22,817 nt of DNA, taken from positions 1 to 22,817 of the IMG/VR virus record IMGVR_UViG_3300012944_000064; one strand, written 5' to 3'. Source of the DNA: a virus. Positions 6,744-13,805 of this stretch are shown one piece after another. The notes under the pieces are model-generated. The model did not search any database. It had not been told where the DNA came from and worked only from the letters and a program-made list of their open reading frames with translations. A program made the position numbers and the translations under genes. Every line of letters begins with the position of its first letter. Within the stretch, counting starts at the first letter, position 1.

Positions 6744-8549
6744 GTGAAGATCACGCTCGCGATTCCGGACAGCTTCAAGGCCGGACTGGACGAGGCCGCC
6801 GTGAAGAAGCTCATGGAGGATATGGCCACGGCCCGCACCACCGCCGAGAAAAAGCTGACGGAGGATCTCGCCAAAAACGTCAAGCTGCTGACGGACACGA
6901 TCACGGCCGCTCAGGGAATCGACGACGAGCTCAAGAAAGAGCTGACCGAATCGGCCAAGGACCTGGTCTCGGCGCAGATGACAGAAGATCAGGTGAAGAA
7001 GCTCGCCAACGTGCAGATCGTCTCAGGCAATCGCACCGTGGCGGCGCGCCAGCTCGGCGGCCGCGGCTATCAGTGGCCACAGGGCGACGTTCGCATCACC
7101 CTGGACGGATCGAACGAGATCAAGGCGCTGCAGGCCGAAGTGGACAAGCGGCTGGACCGCATGCCCAAACACAACCGTTATCGGCTCTCCGACGGCGCTC
7201 CGATCGAAGGCAATAAGGCGCTGGTCGAGGCCTCGCTCGCCCTCTACGACGCCCAGCACGCGCGCCGGCTGCACGCCGAGTACGAGAGCATGAAGAAGCT
7301 CGCCGCCGGCGACGGCATCATCTCGGACGTCGCGATCCCGGCGATCTACGAGCGCACGGTGCTGCGCGAAGCGCTCATCCAGCTGGTGGGCCTGGGCCTG
7401 TGCGACGTCGGCACGGACAAGTTCACCACGGTGATCCAGATCCCGTATTCCTTCCGCGACACCGCCGCGGCGGGCGTGGCGCAGACGCGCACCTATGAAG
7501 GCCAGGCGATCCGGCGCGCCGGCGTGAAGCAGACCATGGAAGAAGCCCGTCCGATCCCGCAGAAGCTCGCCTTCGAGGTGTCGGATGAAATGCGCTACCT
7601 GGTGGCCAACGGCGTGTTGAGCTTCGACATTCTCGCTGACAACGCCAACAACGCGGTGCGGATCGTCGGCGAGGACGGCGAGCAGATCATCTTCAACGAG
7701 CACCTCAACGCGGCCGATCAGTTCGCCAATACCGCAGTGGTGGACGAGGCGGTGGCGACGGGCGACGGAACGAAGTCGATCTATATCACCAACAACTTCC
7801 CGGTGGTGCGGCCGAAGAAAGTTTTCGACCTCCAGGGTGTCCAGGTCGGCGCGACCTTGTATCCGATCACGGTCAAGACCAACGCCGTGACCCGCACGGA
7901 GTACGACTTTACCAACCTGCAGGCGCCCGGCCTCTACTGGTACATGGACTACAACCTGGGCGAGATCCACTTCGTCACCGAGCTCGGAGCGCCGTCCAAC
8001 GTGACCAACGCGCACGCGATCCTCTGCTCCTACAACTACACGACTAACGTGTACAAGTGGGACAGCGACCTCGGCGCGCTCAAGACGGACGAGAAATACG
8101 ACGACTTCCTGTATCGCTTCGGCCTGCGCAAGGCGATCGTCGAGGACCGGGCCTACATGGCCAACCTCGCCATCATGAGCGGGACGCTGCGTACCCAGAT
8201 CGAGCAGGCCCGGCAATTCAGCGCCAACTTCAAGCGCCCGGGCACGGATCTCCTGGTGGACGGCAACCTCGGCCGCATCAAGGACGTCCCTGCCTTCCGC
8301 AGCTACGCGCCGGGGCTGGCCATGGGCGACCAGCGCGTGATCGTCTGCGAGCGCGGTACCACGCGCTTCCGGATGCTCAAGCCCTGGACGATGGGGCAGC
8401 TGCAGGACCAGCGCGACGCGAACGGGCGCTTCACGGGCAAGAAGGAAGCCTACGGTGACCAGTTCATCGTGGTGCACACGCCGACCGAACTGAAGAAGGC
8501 GTTCACCTCGATGGTGGTCTACAGCGCCGCCGCCCGGGTCGACCGGTAA
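6744..8549 (+). CDS. Major capsid protein with scaffold-like N-terminal region
   Basis: Position right after the protease, size and composition identify the main head shell protein, probably of HK97 fold. Counting from GTG 6744 (601 residues): residues 1-95 are highly charged helix (VKKLMEDMATARTTAEKKL and similar), like a scaffold or delta domain removed by the protease. Residues about 110-340 and 445-600 form the shell part, with DGIISDVAIPAIYERTVLREALIQL near 190 and a basic C-terminus ending in VVYSAAARVDR. Residues about 345-440 are beta-rich and aromatic (GLYWYMDYNLGEIHFVTE) and look like an inserted surface domain. The start is uncertain: no Shine-Dalgarno sequence precedes GTG 6744 or the later ATGs at 6813 and 6822, and the frame is open back to the amber codon at 6672 and beyond. 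A fusion with the upstream frame is therefore possible. Confidence 0.8.
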   Translation: MKITLAIPDSFKAGLDEAAVKKLMEDMATARTTAEKKLTEDLAKNVKLLTDTITAAQGIDDELKKELTESAKDLVSAQMTEDQVKKLANVQIVSGNRTVAARQLGGRGYQWPQGDVRITLDGSNEIKALQAEVDKRLDRMPKHNRYRLSDGAPIEGNKALVEASLALYDAQHARRLHAEYESMKKLAAGDGIISDVAIPAIYERTVLREALIQLVGLGLCDVGTDKFTTVIQIPYSFRDTAAAGVAQTRTYEGQAIRRAGVKQTMEEARPIPQKLAFEVSDEMRYLVANGVLSFDILADNANNAVRIVGEDGEQIIFNEHLNAADQFANTAVVDEAVATGDGTKSIYITNNFPVVRPKKVFDLQGVQVGATLYPITVKTNAVTRTEYDFTNLQAPGLYWYMDYNLGEIHFVTELGAPSNVTNAHAILCSYNYTTNVYKWDSDLGALKTDEKYDDFLYRFGLRKAIVEDRAYMANLAIMSGTLRTQIEQARQFSANFKRPGTDLLVDGNLGRIKDVPAFRSYAPGLAMGDQRVIVCERGTTRFRMLKPWTMGQLQDQRDANGRFTGKKEAYGDQFIVVHTPTELKKAFTSMVVYSAAARVDR

Positions 8550-8575
8550 CCGCCCGCCGTTCAACTGTGCAGAGT

Positions 8576-8599
8576 CCGCCCCGGTGCAAGCCGGGGCGG
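8576..8599 (+). terminator. Strong hairpin after the capsid gene (possible partial terminator)
   Basis: A perfect nine-base-pair inverted repeat, CCGCCCCGG - tgcaag - CCGGGGCGG, lies 26 bases after the capsid stop. The following bases (gtattgctta) contain few T, so termination would be weak. It may reduce transcription into the tail region or protect the 3' end of the capsid message, giving more capsid than downstream protein. It is the strongest stem-loop I noticed in the window. Confidence 0.55.
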
Positions 8600-8625
8600 G
8601 TATTGCTTAGAGAAAGGAACATCAC

Positions 8626-9003
8626 ATGGCACGCATCCCCGTCGAGAACACCGGCAAGAACATCATGTACTGCGGCACCGAGATGATCCCGCCCGGCGAG
8701 ACCCGGCACATCGAGGAGTTTCACGTCCCCCTGCACCTGCGCCCGGCGCCGGTGGTGGCCGAGGTCAAGGAAGAGCCGAAGGACGAGCTGCAGGATCTCT
8801 TCGCCAAGACGGCCAAGGAAGTCATCGCTGCGATACCGGTCCTGTCCACCGAGGATCTGAAGCGCCTGCAGGACCTCGAGAACGCGCGCATGGCCAAGGA
8901 CAAGCCGGCGGTGCGTACCACGGTACTGGAGGCGATCCAGGCCGATGTGCTCAGGCGCGCTGAGGAACTTTCTCAGCGCCACGGAGACGGCTCCCAGGAG
9001 TAA
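8626..9003 (+). CDS. Uncharacterised protein downstream of capsid
   Basis: A 125-residue acidic protein with AAAGGA at 8613-8618, seven bases before the ATG. The first 45 residues are beta-like (MARIPVENTGKNIMYCGTEM, then IPPGETRHIEEFHVP); the remainder is charged helix with Glu/Lys-rich segments. The N-terminal pattern, short strands with IPPGE, resembles small phage proteins encoded just after capsid genes, some of which are head fibres or decoration proteins. I cannot assign a function. It is the first gene after the capsid hairpin and lies six bases before the next start. Confidence 0.7.
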   Translation: MARIPVENTGKNIMYCGTEMIPPGETRHIEEFHVPLHLRPAPVVAEVKEEPKDELQDLFAKTAKEVIAAIPVLSTEDLKRLQDLENARMAKDKPAVRTTVLEAIQADVLRRAEELSQRHGDGSQE

Positions 9004-9009
9004 CCGGAC

Positions 9010-9645
9010 GTGCCCGGAACGATGAGCCAGGACGATCTGGTCGCGGACCTCAAGGCTTCCATCAACGACGCCGCTTCATCCTTCAAGGCCGCCGCCGATG
9101 CCGATTTCAAGCGCCATATCACGGTCTCGGCGCTCGCCCTGGGCGAGAAGCGTCCGCGCACGCTGTTCTCCACTCTTACCCTGGTCGCTGAGCAGCCTGC
9201 CTACCCGGCGCCGGCGCTCTTCTGCGCGTTCAAGTCCCATCTATGGGGCATTGCGCCACGCTCGAGCCCTCAGCCCTGGGAGAAAGGCTGGCCGGGCAAG
9301 CTGCCGAAGGTCAAGGTCGTGGAGACCAATGACGACCCGGTCACGCGCCAGCTGCACCTGGATCCCCCGCCGACAGGCGCCCAGATCGGCGCGCTGGGCA
9401 CGGAGTTTCGTTTCTACTTCTACGGCGGCCATGTGGTGGATGCCACCGCCGCCAAGACGAGCGTTGCACCGGGCGATCGCGGGCTGCTCATCCTCCGCGC
9501 CCAGGCCGAGGCCATGCGCGAGCTCGCCATGCGCAACGTGAACAAGCCGGTGATGATGCGCGAGGGCATCGCCAGCCAGCCGCGCAACGGCACGCCCTCC
9601 TGGCTCTACCAGGAGCTGCTCAAGGAATGGGGGCAGGCGGCATGA
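9010..9645 (+). CDS. Uncharacterised head-completion or connector-region protein
   Basis: A 211-residue protein starting at GTG 9010, with AGGAG at 8996-9000 nine bases upstream; the in-frame ATG at 9022 is too far from that site. It begins with a helix (MSQDDLVADLKASINDAASS), then a beta-rich middle with several prolines and aromatic residues (PAPALFCAFKSHLWGIAP), and ends in a helix PSWLYQELLKEWGQAA. Its place between capsid and the gp10-like gene suggests a role in head-tail joining, but I recognise no family signature. The stop overlaps the next ATG. Confidence 0.7.
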   Translation: MPGTMSQDDLVADLKASINDAASSFKAAADADFKRHITVSALALGEKRPRTLFSTLTLVAEQPAYPAPALFCAFKSHLWGIAPRSSPQPWEKGWPGKLPKVKVVETNDDPVTRQLHLDPPPTGAQIGALGTEFRFYFYGGHVVDATAAKTSVAPGDRGLLILRAQAEAMRELAMRNVNKPVMMREGIASQPRNGTPSWLYQELLKEWGQAA

Positions 9646-10223
9646 GCGGCCACGAGATCAAGATCAGCGTCTCCAACGATCGCCTGATTGAAGGGCTGCA
9701 GCGCGCGCCGGAAGTGATCGAGCGCAACGTGGATGCGGCTACCGGGCGCGGCGCTCAGGAGACCGCCCGGGAGATGGTTGCGACATTGATACGCAATCGT
9801 TCAATGGCTCGTACCAAGCTCGCTCTTTCGATTCTATCCGGCATTAGTAAGCTGGGGCCAAGTCATTACCGCGTCTCCCCTGGCTCGGACTACGCCCGGG
9901 CGGTGGAAGAGGGCACCGGGCCGGCCGCCGGTCAGAAGGCGTACATGCCCAACCCGGTGCACCTGCGCGATTACGTCAAGCAGCGCGCCGGCATCAACTT
10001 CAAAGGCAAGCCCGGCACACCCACCCGCCGGCAGGCCATGGACGAGATCCGTGACCGCGCCTGGGCGCTGGCCATGTACATCAAGCGCTTCGGCACCCGG
10101 GCGCATCCCTTCGTCAAGCCGACGCGCGAGAAGATGCAGCCGCGGGTCCTCGAGCTCGTCCTGGGTGCGGTCCAGAAGAGCCTGCAGCAGATCTTCGGCA
10201 CGCCCGGGGGCGCCAGTGCATGA
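9642..10223 (+). CDS. HK97 gp10-like head-tail or minor tail protein
   Basis: A 193-residue protein resembling the HK97 gp10 family, which acts in head completion or tail attachment in siphoviruses. Supporting features are the amphipathic N-terminus IKISVSNDRLIEGLQRAPE, the AARAMVxxxxxR-type helix (AQETAREMVATLIRNRSMA), YARAVEEGTGP in the middle (the usual YAxxvExGT motif, about residues 84-94) and the C-terminal RAHPFVKPTREKM (about 152-164, family pattern PaxPFlxPA). I chose ATG 9642, which overlaps the preceding stop as ATGA, over the in-frame ATG at 9627. The coding end overlaps the next start by four bases. Confidence 0.75.
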   Translation: MSGHEIKISVSNDRLIEGLQRAPEVIERNVDAATGRGAQETAREMVATLIRNRSMARTKLALSILSGISKLGPSHYRVSPGSDYARAVEEGTGPAAGQKAYMPNPVHLRDYVKQRAGINFKGKPGTPTRRQAMDEIRDRAWALAMYIKRFGTRAHPFVKPTREKMQPRVLELVLGAVQKSLQQIFGTPGGASA

Positions 10224-10639
10224 GCGAGATCGGCGACCGCATGGCGGCCATCCTTTCGGCGTTCGCGGCCCGCTATCCGGACCGCATCGTCACGCGCGAT
10301 GCGCTGGACCCGGCGCAGCGCCTGGCCTCGGAGCTGGAGAAGGGGGTTTACACCTTTCTTTCGCTCAACGAGCACAACTACACCAACGTGGCGGGCTACG
10401 AGGCGCAGACCGGGCGCCAGGGAATCCTGGTGGTGGCCGACATCAAGGTCGAGGACGAGAACCCGCCCAAGGGCAGCGTGGTCGAGGATGCGGAGTTCGT
10501 GCTGATAGACGAAGTGAAAGCCTTCGTGCGCAACCTGCCGCCGCAGCTGTGCATGCTCAACCTCGAATCGCTGGCGCAGAGCGGCCAGCTGGACTACCCG
10601 CAGGGCTGGGTGGTTTTTCATCTCACGTACGTGCCGTGA
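10220..10639 (+). CDS. Probable tail terminator or tail completion protein
   Basis: A 139-residue protein starting in an ATGA overlap. It opens with a helix MSEIGDRMAAILSAFAARYP, followed by alternating strands (GILVVADIKVEDE, FVLIDEVKAFVRNL) and ends with a strand GWVVFHLTYVP. Size, alpha-beta-beta layout and position (after the gp10-like gene and ahead of the tail tube) match tail terminator proteins of the lambda gpU type, which cap the tail tube and join it to the head. The assignment rests mainly on position and shape. Confidence 0.5.
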   Translation: MSEIGDRMAAILSAFAARYPDRIVTRDALDPAQRLASELEKGVYTFLSLNEHNYTNVAGYEAQTGRQGILVVADIKVEDENPPKGSVVEDAEFVLIDEVKAFVRNLPPQLCMLNLESLAQSGQLDYPQGWVVFHLTYVP

Positions 10640-10652
10640 CGGATGCCCGGCG

Positions 10653-10940
10653 ATGAGAAAAACCATCAAGCCCCGAATCCCGCGCGAAGTGCCCAGCAAG
10701 ACGCTGCCGATGGTGATCCTCGCGGTGCTGCTGGTGATCGTGCTGGTCATCGCCAGCGTCATCGCCATCCGCCAGGCGCGCGCGCAGGGATTGAACGTCT
10801 GGACCATCACCGTCATCGGGCAGGACGCCGAGCTGGGCACAGTCACGTTGCGGCTGGAGGACCTCGAGGCCCTGGTGCGCGGCTTCAACCGGCGCGGCGA
10901 CGAGCTCCAGGAGCTCAACACGGTCACGGGGTGCACATGA
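10653..10940 (+). CDS. Small single-pass membrane protein of the lysis cassette
   Basis: A 95-residue protein with a basic N-terminus (MRKTIKPRIPREV), one strong membrane helix at about residues 18-42 (TLPMVILAVLLVIVLVIASV) and a roughly 50-residue soluble tail ending in GCT. It is probably N-in/C-out. It overlaps the amidase start as ATGA, so a lysis role (spanin-like or auxiliary holin) is possible, but the tail is shorter than in most inner-membrane spanins and I see no overlapping lipoprotein gene. A purely structural role is not excluded. The ribosome-binding site is weak. Confidence 0.6.
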   Translation: MRKTIKPRIPREVPSKTLPMVILAVLLVIVLVIASVIAIRQARAQGLNVWTITVIGQDAELGTVTLRLEDLEALVRGFNRRGDELQELNTVTGCT

Positions 10941-11482
10941 GCCGCGCCATCAGCCATCTCGTGATCCATTGCTCCGCCAGCCCCAACGGCCAGGCGATCA
11001 CGCCGCGCGATATCGACCGCTGGCACCACGAACGCGGATTCCGGCGCGCCATGGCGTTCCGCGATCTCCTCAATCTTAATCTGGAGGCGATCGGCTATCA
11101 CTTCGTCGTGATGGTGAACAGCCTGGTCGCCACCGGCCGGCATCTCGAGGAGATCGGCGCGCACGTCCAGGGATCGAACGCCCATTCCATCGGGATCTGC
11201 ATGGTGGGCACCGATCACTTCACGCCGCCGCAGTGGGCGGCCCTGGCCGGACTGGTGACGGCGCTGCGCAAGGACTACCCGGCGGCCCAGGTGCTCGGCC
11301 ATCGTGATTTCTCGCCGGACATCGACGGTGACGGTGTGGTGGAGCCCTGGGAATGGATGAAAACCTGCCCGGGATTCGAAGTGGCGGACTGGCTCGCCGG
11401 CGGGATGGTGGCGCTGGCTGACCACTTGCTGGTCCCGGCGGCCGCCAATGAATCACCGGCCGCGGCGGAAGGGGGTGCGTGA
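10937..11482 (+). CDS. Endolysin: T7 lysozyme-type N-acetylmuramoyl-L-alanine amidase
   Basis: A 181-residue zinc amidase that cuts the bond between N-acetylmuramic acid and L-Ala of peptidoglycan at host lysis. The amidase_2/PGRP pattern is clear: SHLVIHCSASPNG (zinc ligand His11), GYHFVV (Tyr54, equivalent to the catalytic Tyr), VLGHRDFSPDIDGDG (His122) and KTCPGF (Cys144). There is no signal peptide, so release should depend on the holin encoded next. The C-terminal 30 residues are Ala-rich and carry no wall-binding domain. The start is ATG 10937, overlapping the upstream stop; an open frame extends back to 10643 but that part is unlike amidase. The stop overlaps the holin start. Confidence 0.92.
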   Translation: MSRAISHLVIHCSASPNGQAITPRDIDRWHHERGFRRAMAFRDLLNLNLEAIGYHFVVMVNSLVATGRHLEEIGAHVQGSNAHSIGICMVGTDHFTPPQWAALAGLVTALRKDYPAAQVLGHRDFSPDIDGDGVVEPWEWMKTCPGFEVADWLAGGMVALADHLLVPAAANESPAAAEGGA

Positions 11483-11979
11483 TGGCGCCGCTGCTCGCCA
11501 TTGCGTTGCAGCTCGCGCCGATGATCCCCGGCGTCGCCAAGCTCCTGGCCGGCGACAAGGCGGAGGAAGTGGCCAAGACGGTGGTGGAAGTCGCGGAGGC
11601 CGTGACCGGCACCACCGGAGACAAGGTGGTGGACGCGCTCAAGGCGAACCCGACCCTCTCGCTGCAATTCCAGCAGCAGATCATGCAGCACCAGCTGGAC
11701 TGGTTCAGGACCGAGGTGACCGCGCAGCGCGACGTGATCATCGCCGAAGCGCAGAGCGAGAGCTGGATCACCAAGAACTGGCGGCCGCTCACCATGCTGA
11801 CCTTCACCGCGCTGGTGGTCGGCAAGTGGATGGGCTGGACCGCGCCGGGCGTGACGGCAGAAGTGGAGATGCAGCTGCTCGAAATAATCAAATTCGGGCT
11901 GTCCGGCTACGTCGTCGGGCGCTCGGCGGAGAAGGTCGCGCCGTATCTCGCGACCATGTTCAAGAACAGGGGATCCTGA
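11482..11979 (+). CDS. Holin of the 3TM superfamily (gene transfer agent holin type)
   Basis: A 165-residue protein beginning with a hydrophobic helix MAPLLAIALQLAPMIPG, then an Ala/Val/Glu helix region, a polar coiled middle (FQQQIMQHQLDWFRTEVTAQ), the family signature SESWITKNWRPLTMLTF (about 90-107) followed by a membrane helix TALVVGKWMGW, and a last hydrophobic segment near LEIIKFGLSGYVVGRS. This layout fits the 3TM holin family that permeabilises the inner membrane so the endolysin can reach the wall. ATG 11482 follows GGAAGGGGG; GTG at 11479 is an alternative. It overlaps genes at both ends. Confidence 0.8.
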   Translation: MAPLLAIALQLAPMIPGVAKLLAGDKAEEVAKTVVEVAEAVTGTTGDKVVDALKANPTLSLQFQQQIMQHQLDWFRTEVTAQRDVIIAEAQSESWITKNWRPLTMLTFTALVVGKWMGWTAPGVTAEVEMQLLEIIKFGLSGYVVGRSAEKVAPYLATMFKNRGS

Positions 11980-12281
11980 TGGGCGACAGGAGGGGGGCCG
12001 CCGCCTTGATGGATTACCGCGTGAGCCAGCTCGAGGAGGCCTTCAAGCAGGTCGCGGAGACCTTGAAGAGCATGGACAGAACGCTGACCAGTTACGCCGA
12101 GACCAAATCGGCGCTCGATCGCGCGTTCACCAAGATGACTGCGATCGAGAGCGACATTCTCGCCATCAAGCTGGCGCTGCCCGTGTTGAAACTCACGAGC
12201 AGCTGGGTGCGGATGGGCGTGATCGGCGTGGTCGGCCTGGTCGGCGCGATTGCCGTGAAGATTATTTTCGGAGGCTCATGA
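11979..12281 (+). CDS. Coiled-coil protein with C-terminal membrane anchor
   Basis: A 100-residue protein. Residues about 12-70 are a polar heptad-like helix (VSQLEEAFKQVAETLKSMD and on), and residues about 76-97 form one membrane helix (VRMGVIGVVGLVGAIAVKII). This plan, cytoplasmic coiled coil plus C-terminal anchor, resembles XhlA-type proteins that accompany holins in lysis. The start at 11979 overlaps the holin stop (TGATG); an ATG at 12009 has AGGAGG upstream but at 15 bases. It probably assists the holin; that role is inferred from topology and position. Confidence 0.7.
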   Translation: MGDRRGAAALMDYRVSQLEEAFKQVAETLKSMDRTLTSYAETKSALDRAFTKMTAIESDILAIKLALPVLKLTSSWVRMGVIGVVGLVGAIAVKIIFGGS

Positions 12282-12535
12282 TGAACAAAACGAAGAACGC
12301 ACCGGCATCGAGCGCACCCGCATCGTCCGGCCCGTCGGCTTTCCGCGTGGCCTATCACGACGGCCCGCCGAACATCACCTTCTACAACATCGCCTGGCAG
12401 CGCGGCGTGCCGCAGGCGATCGCCGCCGAGGAGTGGGCCGGCATGATAGCCCGCGCCGATTTCAAGGAGTTCGACTTCCGCCTCTCTCCGTCCACGCCCG
12501 ACGCCCCACGCTCACCGCTCAACACCGAGGAGTAA
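12281..12535 (+). CDS. Small uncharacterised protein before the tail tube gene
   Basis: An 84-residue protein with an Ala/Ser/Pro-rich N-terminus (residues 1-20), then a compact part FRVAYHDGPPNITFYNIAWQ and VPQAIAAEEWAGMIARADF. GGAGG at 12270-12274 favours ATG 12281 over 12278. Its last codons, GAGGAG before TAA, form the ribosome-binding site of the tail tube gene, so both are coupled. There is no membrane segment, so it is more likely tied to the tail than to lysis. No family recognised. Confidence 0.65.
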   Translation: MNKTKNAPASSAPASSGPSAFRVAYHDGPPNITFYNIAWQRGVPQAIAAEEWAGMIARADFKEFDFRLSPSTPDAPRSPLNTEE

Positions 12536-12538
12536 ACC

Positions 12539-13753
12539 ATGCCACAAGCACGCCTTTCCCAATTCATCGGCCAGTCGGAGGTCACCTACCGCACCGCGCC
12601 GGCGGCGGCGGCGAAAGTGATCCCGATCACCGAATTCGATTCGATGCGTGATGCCCGCCGGCAGGCGAACACCAGCGTATCGACGCGGCCGCTGGCGGAC
12701 AAAACCGACAAGGGCGATCCGACCTTCGGCGGACCGTTCAAGTCCATCTTCGAGCTGCGCGCGATCGGCTTCTGGCTGAAGCTGCTGCTGGGCAATCCCA
12801 GCGTGGGCAAGGCGGTGACTACGCAGCCGGTCAACGTCACCGGCGTGTCGGTGAACTACGCCTCGACCGACTGCACCGCCGGCAACGGCACGCTGGCGTT
12901 TACCTTCGCCGGTACCACGGTCACCTGGATGCCGCAGGGCGGATCCGCGGGGACGGCGGTCAACATCGGCGCCGGCGGCAATTTCACCGTGCAGGGCGGC
13001 GGTGGCGGCAAGAGCGTGAACATCTCGGTCACGGCCGCGGCGCTGCCAGGCACGAACCAGAACGATGCCACGATCAGCGTGCATGCCACGCTGAAGGCCC
13101 ATGCTTTCCCGTTCGACCTGGCGGACCGGCCAAGCGCGCTGATCGAGCGCCAGGAGCCGGATATCGCGAAATACCACCGCTTCCTCGGCGTCAAGGTGCC
13201 GGAGCTGTCCTGGGATCTGATCGCCAACGACCAGGTCCTGAGCGGCCGCCTGATTCCGGCCATCGAGGTCGATCCGATTCCCTCGACGCCGTTCGATGCG
13301 GCGCCCACGAGTTACGGCGCCTATGTCCGCGCCTGCGCCGGCGGCGGCAGACTGTGGGACGGCAGCGGTACCGGCCTGGGCACGATCCTCGGCGGCACGG
13401 TCGGCTTCGACAACAAGATGACGCCGGAGACCGCGCCGGACGGTCTCGACGGCTATGGCTACGTCGGCCAGGACGAAATGGTGGTAAAGGGCACGCTGCG
13501 CACGGTGTTCGATGGCGCCGGTGCTTATGCGCTCGCGCGCGCGGGCACCAGCACACGCCTGCGACTGCAGACCACGGCGGTGGTCGGGGCGGACACCTTC
13601 GGCGTGTTCGCGGATTTTCCCGCGGTGGAGCTGGTGGAGAAGCTGCCGCCCCGCAGCGGCAAGAGCGGACTCATCGCCACGCTCGACTGGATGGCGCACA
13701 ACAACGCCACCGTCCCGTCGATCTGGCTGGTCAACGACGTCGCGGCCTATTAG
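12539..13753 (+). CDS. Major tail tube protein with an inserted extra domain
   Basis: A 404-residue protein called the tail tube subunit from its position (after terminator, before the chaperone pair and tape measure) and composition: beta-rich with patterns such as SIFELRAIGFWLKLLLG, LSWDLIANDQVLSGRLIP and VVKGTLRTVFDG. Tube proteins of this type bind the tape measure and stack as hexameric rings. Residues about 93-182 form a Gly/Thr/Asn-rich beta segment (QPVNVTGVSVNYASTDC, then AGNGTLAF) inserted in the body; a related copy is in the tail tip protein. It may project outward as a decoration domain. ATG 12539 has GAGGAG six bases upstream. Confidence 0.75.
   Translation: MPQARLSQFIGQSEVTYRTAPAAAAKVIPITEFDSMRDARRQANTSVSTRPLADKTDKGDPTFGGPFKSIFELRAIGFWLKLLLGNPSVGKAVTTQPVNVTGVSVNYASTDCTAGNGTLAFTFAGTTVTWMPQGGSAGTAVNIGAGGNFTVQGGGGGKSVNISVTAAALPGTNQNDATISVHATLKAHAFPFDLADRPSALIERQEPDIAKYHRFLGVKVPELSWDLIANDQVLSGRLIPAIEVDPIPSTPFDAAPTSYGAYVRACAGGGRLWDGSGTGLGTILGGTVGFDNKMTPETAPDGLDGYGYVGQDEMVVKGTLRTVFDGAGAYALARAGTSTRLRLQTTAVVGADTFGVFADFPAVELVEKLPPRSGKSGLIATLDWMAHNNATVPSIWLVNDVAAY
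12815..13084 (+). repeat. Domain shared with the tail tip protein, copy 1 (tail tube)
   Basis: Residues 93-182 of the tube protein align with residues 373-470 of the tip protein. Shared blocks in order are VTTQPVNVTGV / VTQQPTNVTGV, STDCTAGNGTLAF / NSDCAAGNGTLEY, W-P-GG-G, a GG-rich stretch, and VTAAALPGTNQNDATI / VTKTALPVAPTSDNDITI. I compared them by eye. The DNA is also related in places (for example around GGCAAcGGcACGCTG), which suggests common descent rather than chance. Confidence 0.8.
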
Positions 13754-13758
13754 CGGCG

Positions 13759-13789
13759 GTGAAGAGTGAGGTGTGAGAGGTAAAAACCG
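13759..13789 (+). repeat. GTGA heptamer array in the tube-chaperone gap
   Basis: Three seven-base units, GTGAAGA GTGAGGT GTGAGAG, are followed by GTAAAAACCG. The same layout (three GTGA-type heptamers then GTAAAACCG) recurs at 18808-18838. The array lies between the tail tube stop and the AAGGAG (13792-13797) of the chaperone gene and is not translated. Confidence 0.7.
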
Positions 13790-13805
13790 TTAAGGAGTGT
13801 TGAAA

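Noticed and set aside
6822-8549. ATG 6822 with GGAGG upstream as the capsid start
   Set aside because: Only one or two bases separate GGAGGA from the ATG, too close for normal initiation, so it does not solve the capsid start question.
7023-8564. Long minus-strand open frame (513 codons) opposite the capsid gene
   Set aside because: Composition is His/Arg/Asp rich, as expected for the mirror of a GC-rich gene; no domain is seen, and the + strand gene is well supported.
10643-10936. Extended N-terminus of the amidase back to 10643
   Set aside because: That stretch is Arg/Gly/Ala-rich shadow of the membrane protein gene in another frame; the amidase fold begins at ATG 10937.
9971-11425. Minus-strand open frame (484 codons) opposite connector and lysis genes
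   Set aside because: It crosses several well-supported + strand genes and has no recognisable domain.
11448-11978. Extended N-terminus of the coiled-coil protein back to 11448
   Set aside because: It is the out-of-frame shadow of the holin gene; the real start is at the TGATG overlap at 11979.
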